Source: Prescottella soli (GTDB lineage: Bacteria > Actinomycetota > Actinomycetes > Mycobacteriales > Mycobacteriaceae). Taken from it: 64,000 nt of DNA. Both the position numbers and the translations under genes were made by a program. Where the stretch lies: positions 3,472,001-3,536,000 of the forward strand of contig NZ_CP157276.1 of assembly GCF_040024445.1 (NCBI RefSeq). Direction: 5' to 3'. Of this stretch, positions 24,339 through 32,019 are shown piece after piece (position 1 is the first letter of the stretch; the number at the start of each line of letters is the position of its first letter). The notes beneath the pieces were generated by a model. That model saw only the letters and a program-made list of their open reading frames with translations. It did not search any database and was not told the origin of the DNA.

Positions 24339-25235
24339 ATGAACTCGACCGACAGTCTCGGCTACGCCGTCTTCGTCAACGACGCACCCCCGCAGAACAA
24401 CGGGCTACTTCCCAACGGGGAGCCCAAGAGGTTCTCTCCCGTCGCCGCTACCCTCGTCTACGGAGCCGAGGACGCGGTTCTCACCGATCCCGGATTCACG
24501 ACGGATCATGTTCGGGCGCTCGGTGATTGGGTCGAGGGGAAGAGTCGGAACCTCACGGACATCTTCATCACCCACGGCCACGGCGATCACTGGTTCGCCG
24601 CCGAGATGCTGGCACGACGGTTCGGCGCGCGTGTCGTCGCCGGCCCGGGGACGATCGCGCAGATGCACGCCAACATCGCGGCCCGGCCGGTGGTGTGGGA
24701 CAAGGTGTACACGAACATCCCGCCGACCTCCGTCACGGCGGAGACGGTGCCGGGCAACCGCTTCGCTCTCGAGGGACACGATCTGGAGATCGTCGAGGTC
24801 GGCCATTCCGACACCGACGACACCAGCGTCCTGAACGTCCCCGACCTCGGGCTCGTCGTCGCCGGCGACGTGATCTACAACGGCGTCCACCAGTACCTCG
24901 GGGAAGGAGCGGTCGTCGGCGGCTTCGGTCCCTGGCGGGACGCGATCGACAAGGTCGAGGCGCTGGGGCCGCGGCGAATCGTGTGCGGACACCAGAACCG
25001 GGACCTCGACGACGACGCCGAGCGCACCATCGCGGCGACGCGGCGGTACCTCGACGACGCCGACGAGATGTTGCGAACCCAGACCACCGCCGTCGACTTC
25101 TTCGACGCGATGATCGATCGCTACCCCGACTACCTGGGGCGGACGGTGCTGTGGGCCGGAGCGAGCGCACTCTACGGCGTGCGTGAACACCCCGAAGGCG
25201 ACGTCGGCCGGATCCTGTCAGCCGGTTGGCTCTGA
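24339..25235 (+). CDS. MBL-fold metallo-hydrolase
   Basis: This 298-residue protein starts at ATG 24339, behind GGAAGGA at 24321. The metal-binding motif THGHGDHW sits near residues 86-93. Further ligands are GHSDTDD, the Asp in AGDVIY and the His in CGHQNRD, so a di-metal site is expected. Family members include lactonases, thioesterases and ring hydrolases, and the substrate cannot be read from sequence. Its gene follows the SRPBCC gene by 91 nt and its last 18 nt overlap the convergent acyl-CoA synthetase gene. A tailoring or editing hydrolase for the NRPS product is a possibility, not a conclusion. Confidence 0.85.
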   Translation: MNSTDSLGYAVFVNDAPPQNNGLLPNGEPKRFSPVAATLVYGAEDAVLTDPGFTTDHVRALGDWVEGKSRNLTDIFITHGHGDHWFAAEMLARRFGARVVAGPGTIAQMHANIAARPVVWDKVYTNIPPTSVTAETVPGNRFALEGHDLEIVEVGHSDTDDTSVLNVPDLGLVVAGDVIYNGVHQYLGEGAVVGGFGPWRDAIDKVEALGPRRIVCGHQNRDLDDDAERTIAATRRYLDDADEMLRTQTTAVDFFDAMIDRYPDYLGRTVLWAGASALYGVREHPEGDVGRILSAGWL

Positions 25236-26828
25236 GCGCCGCAGTTCGAACTTGAGCACCTTGCCGGTGGGGGTGCGCGGCAGGTCGAGGGGGAACACGA
25301 TCTCGTCGGGCACCTTGTAGCCGGCGAGCAGCGTGCGCGTGTGCGCGACGATCTCCTCGGCGGTCACCGATTGCCCCGGCTTCACGAGCACGAACGCCTT
25401 GGGGCGCTCGCCCCACTTCTCGTGCGGCACTCCCACCACGGCGACGTCGAGGACCGCGGGATGCGAGATGATCGCCTGCTCCACCTCGACGGTCGAGATG
25501 TTCTCGCCGCCCGAGATGATGATGTCCTTGGCGCGGTCCTTGAGCTGGATGTAGCCGTCGGCGTGCATGACGCCGAGGTCGCCGGTGTGGAACCAGCCGC
25601 CCGCGAACGCCTGCGCGGTCGCCTCGGGATCACGGAAGTAGCCCAGCATCACGTTGTTGCCCCGCAGGACGATCTCGCCCATCGTCTCGCCGTCGGCGGG
25701 CACGTCGACCATGTTCTCGTCGACGACGCGCGCGTTCTCGGCCTGCACCATGCCGACGCCCTGGCGGGAGATCAACGCGGCCCGCTCGTCGGGGGTGCGG
25801 TCGTTCCACGACTCCTGGTACTCGCAGATCGTGTACGGCCCGTACACCTCGGTGAGCCCGTAGACGTGCACGACGGTGATGCCGAGCGCCTCGAGCTGGC
25901 CGATGACGGTCGGCGACGGGGGAGCGCCGGCCGTGGTGATGCGCAGGGCATCGACGGGGTGAGCCCGGTCGGCGCCGGCGATGGTGGTGCAGACCGCCGG
26001 GGCGCCACACAGATTCGTGATGCCGAGGTCGTCGATCGCGTCCCAGACCGCGTCGGCGCGGACCGCCCGCAGGCACACGTGGGTGCCGGCGGCCGCGGTC
26101 ACCGCCCACGGGGTGCACCAGCCGTTGCAGTGGAACATCGGCAGTGTCCACAGGTACTTGGTGTTGCCGTCGAACCCGTTGTGGAACGTCTCGCCCAGCG
26201 AATTCAGGTAGGCGCCGCGGTGGGTGTACATGACGCCCTTGGGCTTTCCGGTGGTGCCGGACGTGTAGTTGATCGCGATGACTTGGTGTTCGTTGTCCAC
26301 GCCCCAGTGCAGCGGCTCCTCGGTGAGCCCGTCGCGGCTGCGGAGGAACTCGTCGTAGACGCCCGTGACCACACCGGCGGGGACGTCGGGGCGCGAGATC
26401 GTCGAGTCCGGTATCTCGATGATCTCGGCGACGCTGCCGACGTTCGCCCGCACGGTGCGCACCGAGTCCACCAACTCGGAGTCCACGAAGAGGATCTTCA
26501 CGCCGGCGTGATCGAGGATGTACTCGAGTTCGGGTCCGGCCAGGCGGGAGTTGAGCGCCACCAGCACGCCACCCGCGAGCGGCACCGCGAAGTGCGCCAT
26601 CAGCATCTCCGGGGTGTTGGGGCACAGGTACGCGACTCGGTCACCGGGTTCGATCCGCGACCGCAGGACCCGTGCGAGCTGCGCCGCCTCGTCCGCGAAC
26701 TCGCGGTAGGTGTAGCGGCGGTCCCCGTGGACGATCGCCGTCTTGTCGGGGAACACCGATGCCGAACGGTCCAGGAAGCGCAGCGGACTGAGCGGGGTGT
26801 GGTTCGCCGAGGCGGAAAGTTCGGGCAC
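25218..26828 (-). CDS. Acyl-CoA synthetase (fatty-acid/medium-chain acyl-CoA ligase, FadD-like)
   Basis: This 536-residue ANL-superfamily enzyme should form acyl-adenylate and then acyl-CoA. Visible motifs are the P-loop YTSGTTGKPKG, VYGLTEVYGP, the GWFHTGDLG motif, KDRAKDIIISGGENIS, and the C-terminal catalytic Lys in PTGKVLKFELR. I chose GTG at 26828 because GGAGG (26834-26838) stands 5 nt before it and the homologous N-terminus begins there; the longer frame upstream has no support. The substrate is probably a medium- or long-chain acid. It is divergent from the LuxR regulator at 27032, which may control it. Confidence 0.9.
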   Translation of the reverse strand: MPELSASANHTPLSPLRFLDRSASVFPDKTAIVHGDRRYTYREFADEAAQLARVLRSRIEPGDRVAYLCPNTPEMLMAHFAVPLAGGVLVALNSRLAGPELEYILDHAGVKILFVDSELVDSVRTVRANVGSVAEIIEIPDSTISRPDVPAGVVTGVYDEFLRSRDGLTEEPLHWGVDNEHQVIAINYTSGTTGKPKGVMYTHRGAYLNSLGETFHNGFDGNTKYLWTLPMFHCNGWCTPWAVTAAAGTHVCLRAVRADAVWDAIDDLGITNLCGAPAVCTTIAGADRAHPVDALRITTAGAPPSPTVIGQLEALGITVVHVYGLTEVYGPYTICEYQESWNDRTPDERAALISRQGVGMVQAENARVVDENMVDVPADGETMGEIVLRGNNVMLGYFRDPEATAQAFAGGWFHTGDLGVMHADGYIQLKDRAKDIIISGGENISTVEVEQAIISHPAVLDVAVVGVPHEKWGERPKAFVLVKPGQSVTAEEIVAHTRTLLAGYKVPDEIVFPLDLPRTPTGKVLKFELRRSEPTG

Positions 26829-27031
26829 GGGTACCTCCGTGGTGCTGGTGGTGACGAGACCCGGGCGGTGTGGCCTCGCCCGGTCTCCGGCATCGCTGTG
26901 ACGGGCGCTACAGCCCGTCGGAGCCGACGCTATGGGGTGCGGCGAGCGGGCCGCTACCCTCTGAAGTGGGTATCCGGGCGGGTGCCCGACGACCGTTTCC
27001 GACGAACCGACCGGGCCTTCCGAACGAACAG

Positions 27032-27883
27032 ATGACCGACACCCTGAGACCGAGCGACGAGGACGCGATCCGCGCCGAACTCCGGTACCTGCGCACCAGC
27101 ACGTCGCTACCGGTGCTGTTCGGCGGCATGGCGGACGGGCCAAGCATGCGGCTGTCCGGCTTCGTCGGGACCCGCGGCACGATGCTGCGCGACCTCGTGA
27201 TCGACACCGCGTGCGGCCTGGGCGGCCGGGTGATGGCCGAGCAGCGGCCCGGCGCGGTCCAGGACTACGCGAACTCGCGGCACATCACACACGACTACGA
27301 CCACGAGGTGGCCAGCGAGGGTATCGAGTCGCTGCTCGCGGCCCCCGTCGTGGTGCGCGGGACGACGCGCGCCGCGGTGTACGGAGGCCTGCGCACCAAC
27401 CTGCCGATCGGTGAGGTGACGGCCGAGGCGGTGATGCGGTCGGCGCGCAAGCTCGCCCGCGAGATCGAGATCCGCGACGAAGTGGACCGCCGGATCACGA
27501 TGATCGACAACGCGCGCACCGAACCGGTGGCCCACCGGGATCCGCGGGTGTCGGAGGGGATCACCGAGAGCTACCTGGCCTTGCGCTCGATCGCGGACCG
27601 GCTCGACGACGCCGCCCTCAGCGCCGAGGTGCAGGCCGTGGAACAGAAGTTGCGCGGCCTCACCACCGGGGGCTCGGCGCCGGCCAAGGTGTCGCTGTCG
27701 GCGCGGGAATTCGAGGTACTCGTCCACGTCGCGCTCGGCTGCCGGAACGCCGAGATCGGGCAGCGGCTGGGGCTGCGCCTCGACACGATCAAGAGCTACA
27801 TGCGCAACATCATGACCAAGCTCGACGTCCACGGCCGGCACGAGGCCGTCGTCGAGGCTCGGCGGCAGGGCCTCATTCCGTAG
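27032..27883 (+). CDS. LuxR-type transcriptional regulator with GAF-like sensor region
   Basis: This 283-residue protein has an N-terminal region (about residues 30-150) that looks like a GAF sensor (LLAAPVVVRGTTRAAVYGGLR). A C-terminal LuxR helix-turn-helix follows (about 220-283; LSAREFEVLVHVALGCRNAEIGQRLGL). The start ATG 27032 is preferred over longer in-frame starts because the upstream residues are low-complexity, but no strong ribosome site is seen. It is divergent from the acyl-CoA synthetase across about 200 nt, an arrangement common for a regulator and its target. The signal is unknown. Confidence 0.85.
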   Translation: MTDTLRPSDEDAIRAELRYLRTSTSLPVLFGGMADGPSMRLSGFVGTRGTMLRDLVIDTACGLGGRVMAEQRPGAVQDYANSRHITHDYDHEVASEGIESLLAAPVVVRGTTRAAVYGGLRTNLPIGEVTAEAVMRSARKLAREIEIRDEVDRRITMIDNARTEPVAHRDPRVSEGITESYLALRSIADRLDDAALSAEVQAVEQKLRGLTTGGSAPAKVSLSAREFEVLVHVALGCRNAEIGQRLGLRLDTIKSYMRNIMTKLDVHGRHEAVVEARRQGLIP

Positions 27884-29147
27884 CCACGTCCGATGCCGGT
27901 CCGCGTCGGGTCCTGTTGAGCACCAGTGCGATCAGGCAGGCCAGCGCTGTCGCCGCCGCGAACTCGGCAACCGCAGCCGATGTGCCCTGGTAGGTCATGA
28001 GGAGCCCCGCGGCGATCGCGGGCACGCCGGTCCCGACGTACGTGAGTGTGAAGAAGGCGGCGAGCACGGAGCCGCCGGCGTCGCGTGCCCGCGTCGCGAT
28101 CGCTGTACCGACCCGCTGCATTCCGCCCGCGAACGCGAAGCCGTGCCCGACGCCGACGGAGACGGCCACGACGAACAGCAACGGCAGACTGCGCAGCCGG
28201 TCGACGACGACCACGCCGACCATTCCGACGAACATCAGGCCGAGTCCGATCCGCTGCGCGACAACCGGATCCAGCCCGCGCATGCTCAGCTGGGACACCA
28301 CCGAACACGACATCACGAGGGCGGCCGTCCCGGCACCGATCAACAGGTTGGAGACGCCGAGCATCTCCGCGACCCACGACGGCACCACCGACTGGAACAG
28401 CCCCACGGCGGCCCAGGCGACAGCGGACGGGAAGGTCGCGCGCAGGAACACCGAGCGGATCTCGCGAGGGACGCGGGGCAGTTCGATCAGGCGGCCGCCG
28501 GTGGTCCGCGCCCCGCCGTCCGGCTTCGGCAGCACCATCAACGCGACGACGCCGGGGAGGAGGGCCACCGTGAAGAGCACGTAGGGGAGCACCGTCGGGT
28601 AGGGGAGGTACTCGGCGATCGCGCCCGCGAACAGCGGACCCAGCGCCGCACCCAGCGCGGTACTCGCGGTCGCCGCGCGCGCCGCGCGGACCGGGTTGCG
28701 CGCCGGGACGTGCTCGAGCAGCGCGGCCGTCCCGGCGGCCGAACAGGCGCCCACCGAGATTCCCTGCAGAATGCGCCCGGCGAACAGCCACGCCGTCGAA
28801 TCGGCGGTCGCGAGGACGGCCGCGCCGACGACTCCGGCGAGGAGCGCGATCATCAGGATCGGGCGTCGCCCGATCCGATCCGACAGCGGTCCGAACAGGA
28901 AGAGCGTCGGCACCAGGGCGGCCGCGTACACCGCGAAGATCGCCGTCTGCGTGACGGGGCTGAACCCGAATTCGGACCGGTAGACGCCGTACAACGCGGT
29001 CGGCATGTTCGTGCCCAGCAGCAGGATCGCCAGCACGTACCCGATGCCGTGGAAGTGGCGGGCCGGCCAGCGCCCGGTCGGCGCCTCGCGTACGCGGACG
29101 ACGTGATCGGCTGGAACTGGCTGCGGGCGGGTGACGGTCGGGCGCAC
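27873..29147 (-). CDS. MFS transporter (12-TM drug/metabolite exporter type)
   Basis: This 424-residue membrane protein has about twelve hydrophobic segments. The loop 2-3 signature FGPLSDRIGRRP places it in the major facilitator superfamily; the substrate is unknown. GTG at 29147 is supported as a leaderless start: TAGGAT on the minus strand (29155-29160) ends exactly 7 nt before it and there is no Shine-Dalgarno. That -10 box overlaps a 20-bp palindrome shared with the divergent GntR gene, so repression by that regulator is likely. The 3' end overlaps the convergent LuxR gene by 11 nt. Confidence 0.88.
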   Translation of the reverse strand: MRPTVTRPQPVPADHVVRVREAPTGRWPARHFHGIGYVLAILLLGTNMPTALYGVYRSEFGFSPVTQTAIFAVYAAALVPTLFLFGPLSDRIGRRPILMIALLAGVVGAAVLATADSTAWLFAGRILQGISVGACSAAGTAALLEHVPARNPVRAARAATASTALGAALGPLFAGAIAEYLPYPTVLPYVLFTVALLPGVVALMVLPKPDGGARTTGGRLIELPRVPREIRSVFLRATFPSAVAWAAVGLFQSVVPSWVAEMLGVSNLLIGAGTAALVMSCSVVSQLSMRGLDPVVAQRIGLGLMFVGMVGVVVVDRLRSLPLLFVVAVSVGVGHGFAFAGGMQRVGTAIATRARDAGGSVLAAFFTLTYVGTGVPAIAAGLLMTYQGTSAAVAEFAAATALACLIALVLNRTRRGPASDVATE

Positions 29148-29158
29148 GGACTACATCC

Positions 29159-29178
29159 TACGTAGGACGTCCTATGTA
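29159..29178. promoter_or_regulatory. Palindromic operator between MFS gene and gntR
   Basis: TACGTAGGACGTCCTATGTA is a 20-bp palindrome with a single mismatched pair. It lies in the 75-bp divergent region, overlaps the MFS -10 box (29155-29160, minus strand) and abuts a possible plus-strand -10 TAAGCT (29177-29182). The layout is typical of a FadR/GntR autoregulator that also represses its neighbour. Confidence 0.7.
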
Positions 29179-29222
29179 AGCTGGTGAGGGTGGGTATCGG
29201 CAGGTCGTGTGAGGATGAACCG

Positions 29223-29930
29223 GTGACGGTGGTGCAGAAGGAATCGGCGTACCAGCAGGCGCTGGACTGGATGCGCGCCCGGATCTCCTCGGGCGACTGG
29301 GCGGTGGGCGAGCGCATTCCCATCGAGCCGGAGCTGATGGAGTTGCTCGGCGTCGGGCGGAACACCCTCCGGGAGGCGATCAAGTGCCTGACATCGACCG
29401 GGATCCTCGAGATCCGGCGGGGCGCGGGCACCTTCGTGCGTGCCCGTACCGACATCGGTGGGCTGCTCACCCGGCAGGTCGCCGTCTCCGAGATGCTGCA
29501 CGTCTACGAAGTGCGTCGGGCCCTCGAGCTCGAGGCCGTGCGACTCGCGTGCGCCCGCCGCACCGACGACGACGTCCGCCGTCTGCGTGAGGCCCTGGAT
29601 CGGCGTAACGAGACCGGCCGCAGTGGGGACGGTGCCGCGTTCGCCGACGCCGATCTCGCCTTCCACGTCGCGGTGGTGGCCGCCGCCCACAACCCGGTCC
29701 TCGACGAACTGTTCGCCGGCATCTCCGAGCCGCTGCGGGCGACCTACGACTTCACCGACGGCGTGCACGAACCGGAACTCGGGGCGGCGCACCACCAGCA
29801 CGTCGTCGACGGGATCGAGCAGGGCGACGAGGTGCTCGCCGCGCGGGGCACGTGCGGCCATCTCGACCTGTTCGTCTCCGGGGTGCACGAACGCCGGGCC
29901 GATGCCGAAGGCTCGTCGCAATCCGGGTAG
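29223..29930 (+). CDS. GntR-family regulator, FadR (FCD) subfamily
   Basis: This 235-residue regulator has an N-terminal winged helix (about residues 5-70; IEPELMELLGVGRNTLREAIKCL, RRGAGTFVR). The C-terminal all-helical FCD ligand domain carries the metal-site residues (ADLAFHVAVVAAAHN, HHQHVVDGI). GTG 29223 follows GAGGA at 29211 with good spacing. An alternative in-frame GTG at 29190 stands 7 nt after TAAGCT and would be a leaderless start adding 11 residues; I cannot decide between them. It probably controls the divergent MFS exporter and itself. Confidence 0.88.
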   Translation: MTVVQKESAYQQALDWMRARISSGDWAVGERIPIEPELMELLGVGRNTLREAIKCLTSTGILEIRRGAGTFVRARTDIGGLLTRQVAVSEMLHVYEVRRALELEAVRLACARRTDDDVRRLREALDRRNETGRSGDGAAFADADLAFHVAVVAAAHNPVLDELFAGISEPLRATYDFTDGVHEPELGAAHHQHVVDGIEQGDEVLAARGTCGHLDLFVSGVHERRADAEGSSQSG

Positions 29931-29974
29931 AACTTCCCGAGAAGTTCATTTCGTGTTCGAAAGGTGTTCTCCGC

Positions 29975-30402
29975 GTGGCAATCTACCGTCTCGGTGACCT
30001 CGTTCCCGACATCCATCCCAGCGCGTTCGTGCATCCCGACGCCGTCGTCGTCGGTGCCCTGACGATAGGTGCGGAGGCGTCGATCCGGCCGTCGTCGGTG
30101 CGGGCTGCGTCGTGGGGCACAACGCGCACCTCGAGGGCGCGGTCGTCGAGGACGGGTGCCTGATCGGGTCGATGTCGACGTGCCTGCAGCGAGTGGTGGT
30201 GGGCACAGGCAGCCTCGTCGGCGCGGCGGCGCTGCTGACCGAGGGGACCGTCGTCCCGCCACGCTCCCGCGCGCTCGGTGCTCCGGCAACCGTTGCGCCG
30301 CACCCGAATCCGGATGCCTTTGGCGAGGAGATCCGGCGTGGTGTCGCGACCTACGTGGCCAATGCCGCCCGCTACCGCTCCGAGATGGAGCGGATCGGCT
30401 GA
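29975..30402 (+). pseudogene. Gamma-carbonic-anhydrase/hexapeptide-transferase-like gene, broken by internal deletion and frameshift
   Basis: GTG 29975 opens a frame reading IYRLGDLVPDIHP, then VHPDAVVVGALTIG, the start of a gamma-class carbonic-anhydrase-like left-handed beta-helix protein. At about 30082-30100 the frame is lost: it continues with unrelated residues to a stop at 30161-30163. The proper C-terminal part (VVGHNAHLEG, EDGCLIGS, LVGAAALLTEG) continues in another frame to TGA 30400-30402. Set against the family pattern, about 30-40 residues containing the first metal-ligand region are missing at the junction. The span is 428 nt, not a multiple of three. The gene is very probably inactive. 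Confidence 0.75.
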
Positions 30403-30642
30403 CGTCTCCGGTTGTCCGCCCAGACTCTGTCGGAGTAGGGTGTCGTCGTTCGTATCACGTGTTGCCCGCGCGGTTGCGGGATCGAGGAAGAGGAGGTGGG
30501 GCTAGTAATGAGTAGCCAACCTCCGAGTACCAGCTGAACTAGGACAATTCACACCATCCCGATGGGTGGTGCTCGACTGGTGTCCGCACGACGGGCGGCA
30601 TGTATTGCCGGCCGCGGACCTTCCTGAAAGCCGTATTCGCTC
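30403..30642 (+). promoter_or_regulatory. Structured 5' leader of corA
   Basis: The 240-nt gene-free stretch holds two hairpins: CCCGC/GCGGG (30465-30480), and a larger one with GGAGGT (30492-30497) against ACCTCC (30519-30524) and GGCTA (30500-30504) against TAGCC (30513-30517). CTAGT (30502-30506) could instead pair with ACTAG (30538-30542). A short ORF lies inside this switchable region. I could not match it to the M-box consensus. An untyped regulatory leader for the Mg2+ channel is my reading. Confidence 0.45.
30508..30537 (+). CDS. Possible 9-residue leader peptide (uORF) in the corA leader
   Basis: ATG 30508 opens MSSQPPSTS followed by TGA (30535-30537). AGGAGG at about 30491-30496 could serve as its ribosome site, although the spacing of about 11 nt is long. 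The peptide has two consecutive Pro codons. Its 5' ribosome site and 3' coding part form the two arms of the leader hairpin, so translating it would open that hairpin. Short Pro-containing leader ORFs control mgtA and mgtC in enterobacteria; equivalence here is inference. Confidence 0.3.
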   Translation: MSSQPPSTS

Positions 30643-31797
30643 ATGCGTGAGAAGCGCCCCATCCGCTCCATCCTGCCCCGGCGCGCCGCGGGGACCGCCG
30701 ACGATGTCGTCTCGCCGGAACACTCGATGGCTCCGCGACATCCGGGCCACGCGCCCGCGCCGCACCACAGCGCGGTGGAGTCGAGCGTGGTCAACAGTGC
30801 CGTCTACCGTGACGGTCGGCGCATCGCCTCGCCCGCCACGCTCGCCGAGGCGCTCGACAGCCTGCCGGACGCCTCGTCGATGGCGTGGATCGGTCTGTAC
30901 CGTCCCTCCGACGCCCAACTGCACGCTGCGGCAAAGCAGTTCGATCTCCACGAGCTCGCGGTCGAGGACGCGATCGTGGCGCACCAGCGCCCCAAGCTCG
31001 AGCGCTACGGCGACACCCTGTTCGTCGTGCTCCGTGCCGCGCGGTACCTCGACGAGTCGGAGACCGTCGACTTCGGCGAGCTGCACATCTTCTGCGGCCC
31101 CACATTCGTCCTCACCGTCCGGCACAGCGAGTCGCCGGACCTGTCGAACGTTCGAACGCGCATGGAGAGCGATCCCGAACTTCTCAAGCTCGGGCCCGAG
31201 GCGGTGCTCTACGCGATCCTCGACGCCGTCGTCGACGGCTACGCGCCGGTCGTCGCCGGCCTGCAGAACGACATCGACGAGATCGAGACCGAGGTGTTCA
31301 GCGGCGACCCGATGGTGTCGCGACGCATCTACGAACTCTCCCGCGAGGTCATCGAGTTCCAGCGCGCCACCAAGCCTCTGCTCGCCATGCTCCGGGCGCT
31401 GTCCGCCGGCTTCGACAAGTACAAGACCGACGAGGAACTGCAGAAGTACCTGCGCGACGTCACCGACCATGCGACCACCGTCGTCGAGCGCGTCGACGGG
31501 TTCCGGGACTTGCTCGCGAACATGCTGACGGTGAACGCGACGCTCGTGTCGCAGGCGCAGAACGAGGAGATGCGCAACCTTACGCAGGCCAGCTATGCGC
31601 AGAACGAGGAGATCAAGAAGATCTCGTCGTGGGCCGCAATCCTGTTCGCGCCCACCCTCATCGGCACCGTGTACGGCATGAACTTCGACAACATCCCGGA
31701 ACTGCACTGGGCGGGCGGCTACCCCTTCGCGCTGATCCTGATGTTCCTGACCTGCTTCAGCCTCTACACGATCTTCAAGAAGCGCGGCTGGCTGTAG
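30643..31797 (+). CDS. corA: Magnesium/cobalt transport protein CorA
   Basis: This 384-residue protein has a cytoplasmic N-terminal funnel domain and two C-terminal transmembrane segments. The pore signature YGMN is at residues 344-347, followed by a short loop, the second helix (FALILMFLTCFSLYTIF) and a basic C-terminus (KKRGWL). The length suits the CorA family, with an N-terminal extension of about 45 residues rich in Pro, His and Arg. The start codon has only a weak upstream GAAAG; ATG 30727 is an in-frame alternative. It should mediate Mg2+ influx across the plasma membrane and may be controlled by the structured leader in front of it. Confidence 0.93.
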   Translation: MREKRPIRSILPRRAAGTADDVVSPEHSMAPRHPGHAPAPHHSAVESSVVNSAVYRDGRRIASPATLAEALDSLPDASSMAWIGLYRPSDAQLHAAAKQFDLHELAVEDAIVAHQRPKLERYGDTLFVVLRAARYLDESETVDFGELHIFCGPTFVLTVRHSESPDLSNVRTRMESDPELLKLGPEAVLYAILDAVVDGYAPVVAGLQNDIDEIETEVFSGDPMVSRRIYELSREVIEFQRATKPLLAMLRALSAGFDKYKTDEELQKYLRDVTDHATTVVERVDGFRDLLANMLTVNATLVSQAQNEEMRNLTQASYAQNEEIKKISSWAAILFAPTLIGTVYGMNFDNIPELHWAGGYPFALILMFLTCFSLYTIFKKRGWL

Positions 31798-31825
31798 CGG
31801 GTGGCACCGGAACCGATCGGCCGGT

Positions 31826-31831
31826 TACAGT
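31826..31831 (+). promoter_or_regulatory. -10 box for leaderless transcript of the Cys leader peptide
   Basis: TACAGT is followed by exactly 7 nt and then GTG 31839, so transcription should start at or next to the start codon. The spacing matches other leaderless genes in the window. Confidence 0.6.
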
Positions 31832-31838
31832 CACCACT

Positions 31839-31937
31839 GTGACCGACCCTCGCGCGATCGACTCCGGTGAGCTGCTGACGCGGCGCCGCCACGTCGATTT
31901 CGCGCTGGTGTGCACGTCCGGTTGTCCGCGGTCCTGA
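31839..31937 (+). CDS. Cys-containing leader peptide (32 residues), likely cysteine-responsive attenuator
   Basis: GTG 31839 opens 32 codons ending LLTRRRHVDFALVCTSGCPRS. The LTRRRHVD block followed by clustered Cys near the C-terminus matches the family of actinobacterial leaderless Cys-rich leader peptides (Ms4527A/Ms4533A/Ms5788A type) that regulate sulfur genes in mycobacteria. Cys codons are 25 (31911) and 29 (31923). There is no Shine-Dalgarno and the TACAGT -10 box fits leaderless translation. The last codons, CGGTCCTG (31929-31936), are the exact complement of CAGGACCG (32003-32010), which holds the presumed ribosome site of the next gene. It is probably a regulatory ORF whose peptide has no function of its own. 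Confidence 0.7.
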   Translation: MTDPRAIDSGELLTRRRHVDFALVCTSGCPRS

Positions 31938-32010
31938 TCGACCCCGCCTCGCACGACAACCACCTCGCTGCGGCGTCCTCGCGCGCCCGGCGACGCACCC
32001 GACAGGACCG
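31929..32010 (+). promoter_or_regulatory. Candidate attenuator helix sequestering the osmC ribosome site
   Basis: CGGTCCTG (31929-31936, end of the leader ORF) and CAGGACCG (32003-32010) are perfect complements over 8 bp. The 3' arm includes AGGA, the only Shine-Dalgarno-like sequence before the osmC-like ATG at 32020. A ribosome paused on Cys codon 29 would cover the 5' arm and free the site. Confidence 0.5.
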
Positions 32011-32019
32011 GTACCTCCC

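Noticed and set aside
25341-27035. A 564-codon plus-strand frame opposite the acyl-CoA synthetase
   Set aside because: A shadow of the acyl-CoA synthetase; no motifs.
30403-30642. M-box or yybP-ykoY riboswitch in front of corA
   Set aside because: The conserved core sequences of these riboswitches could not be found; only hairpins and a mini-ORF are supported.
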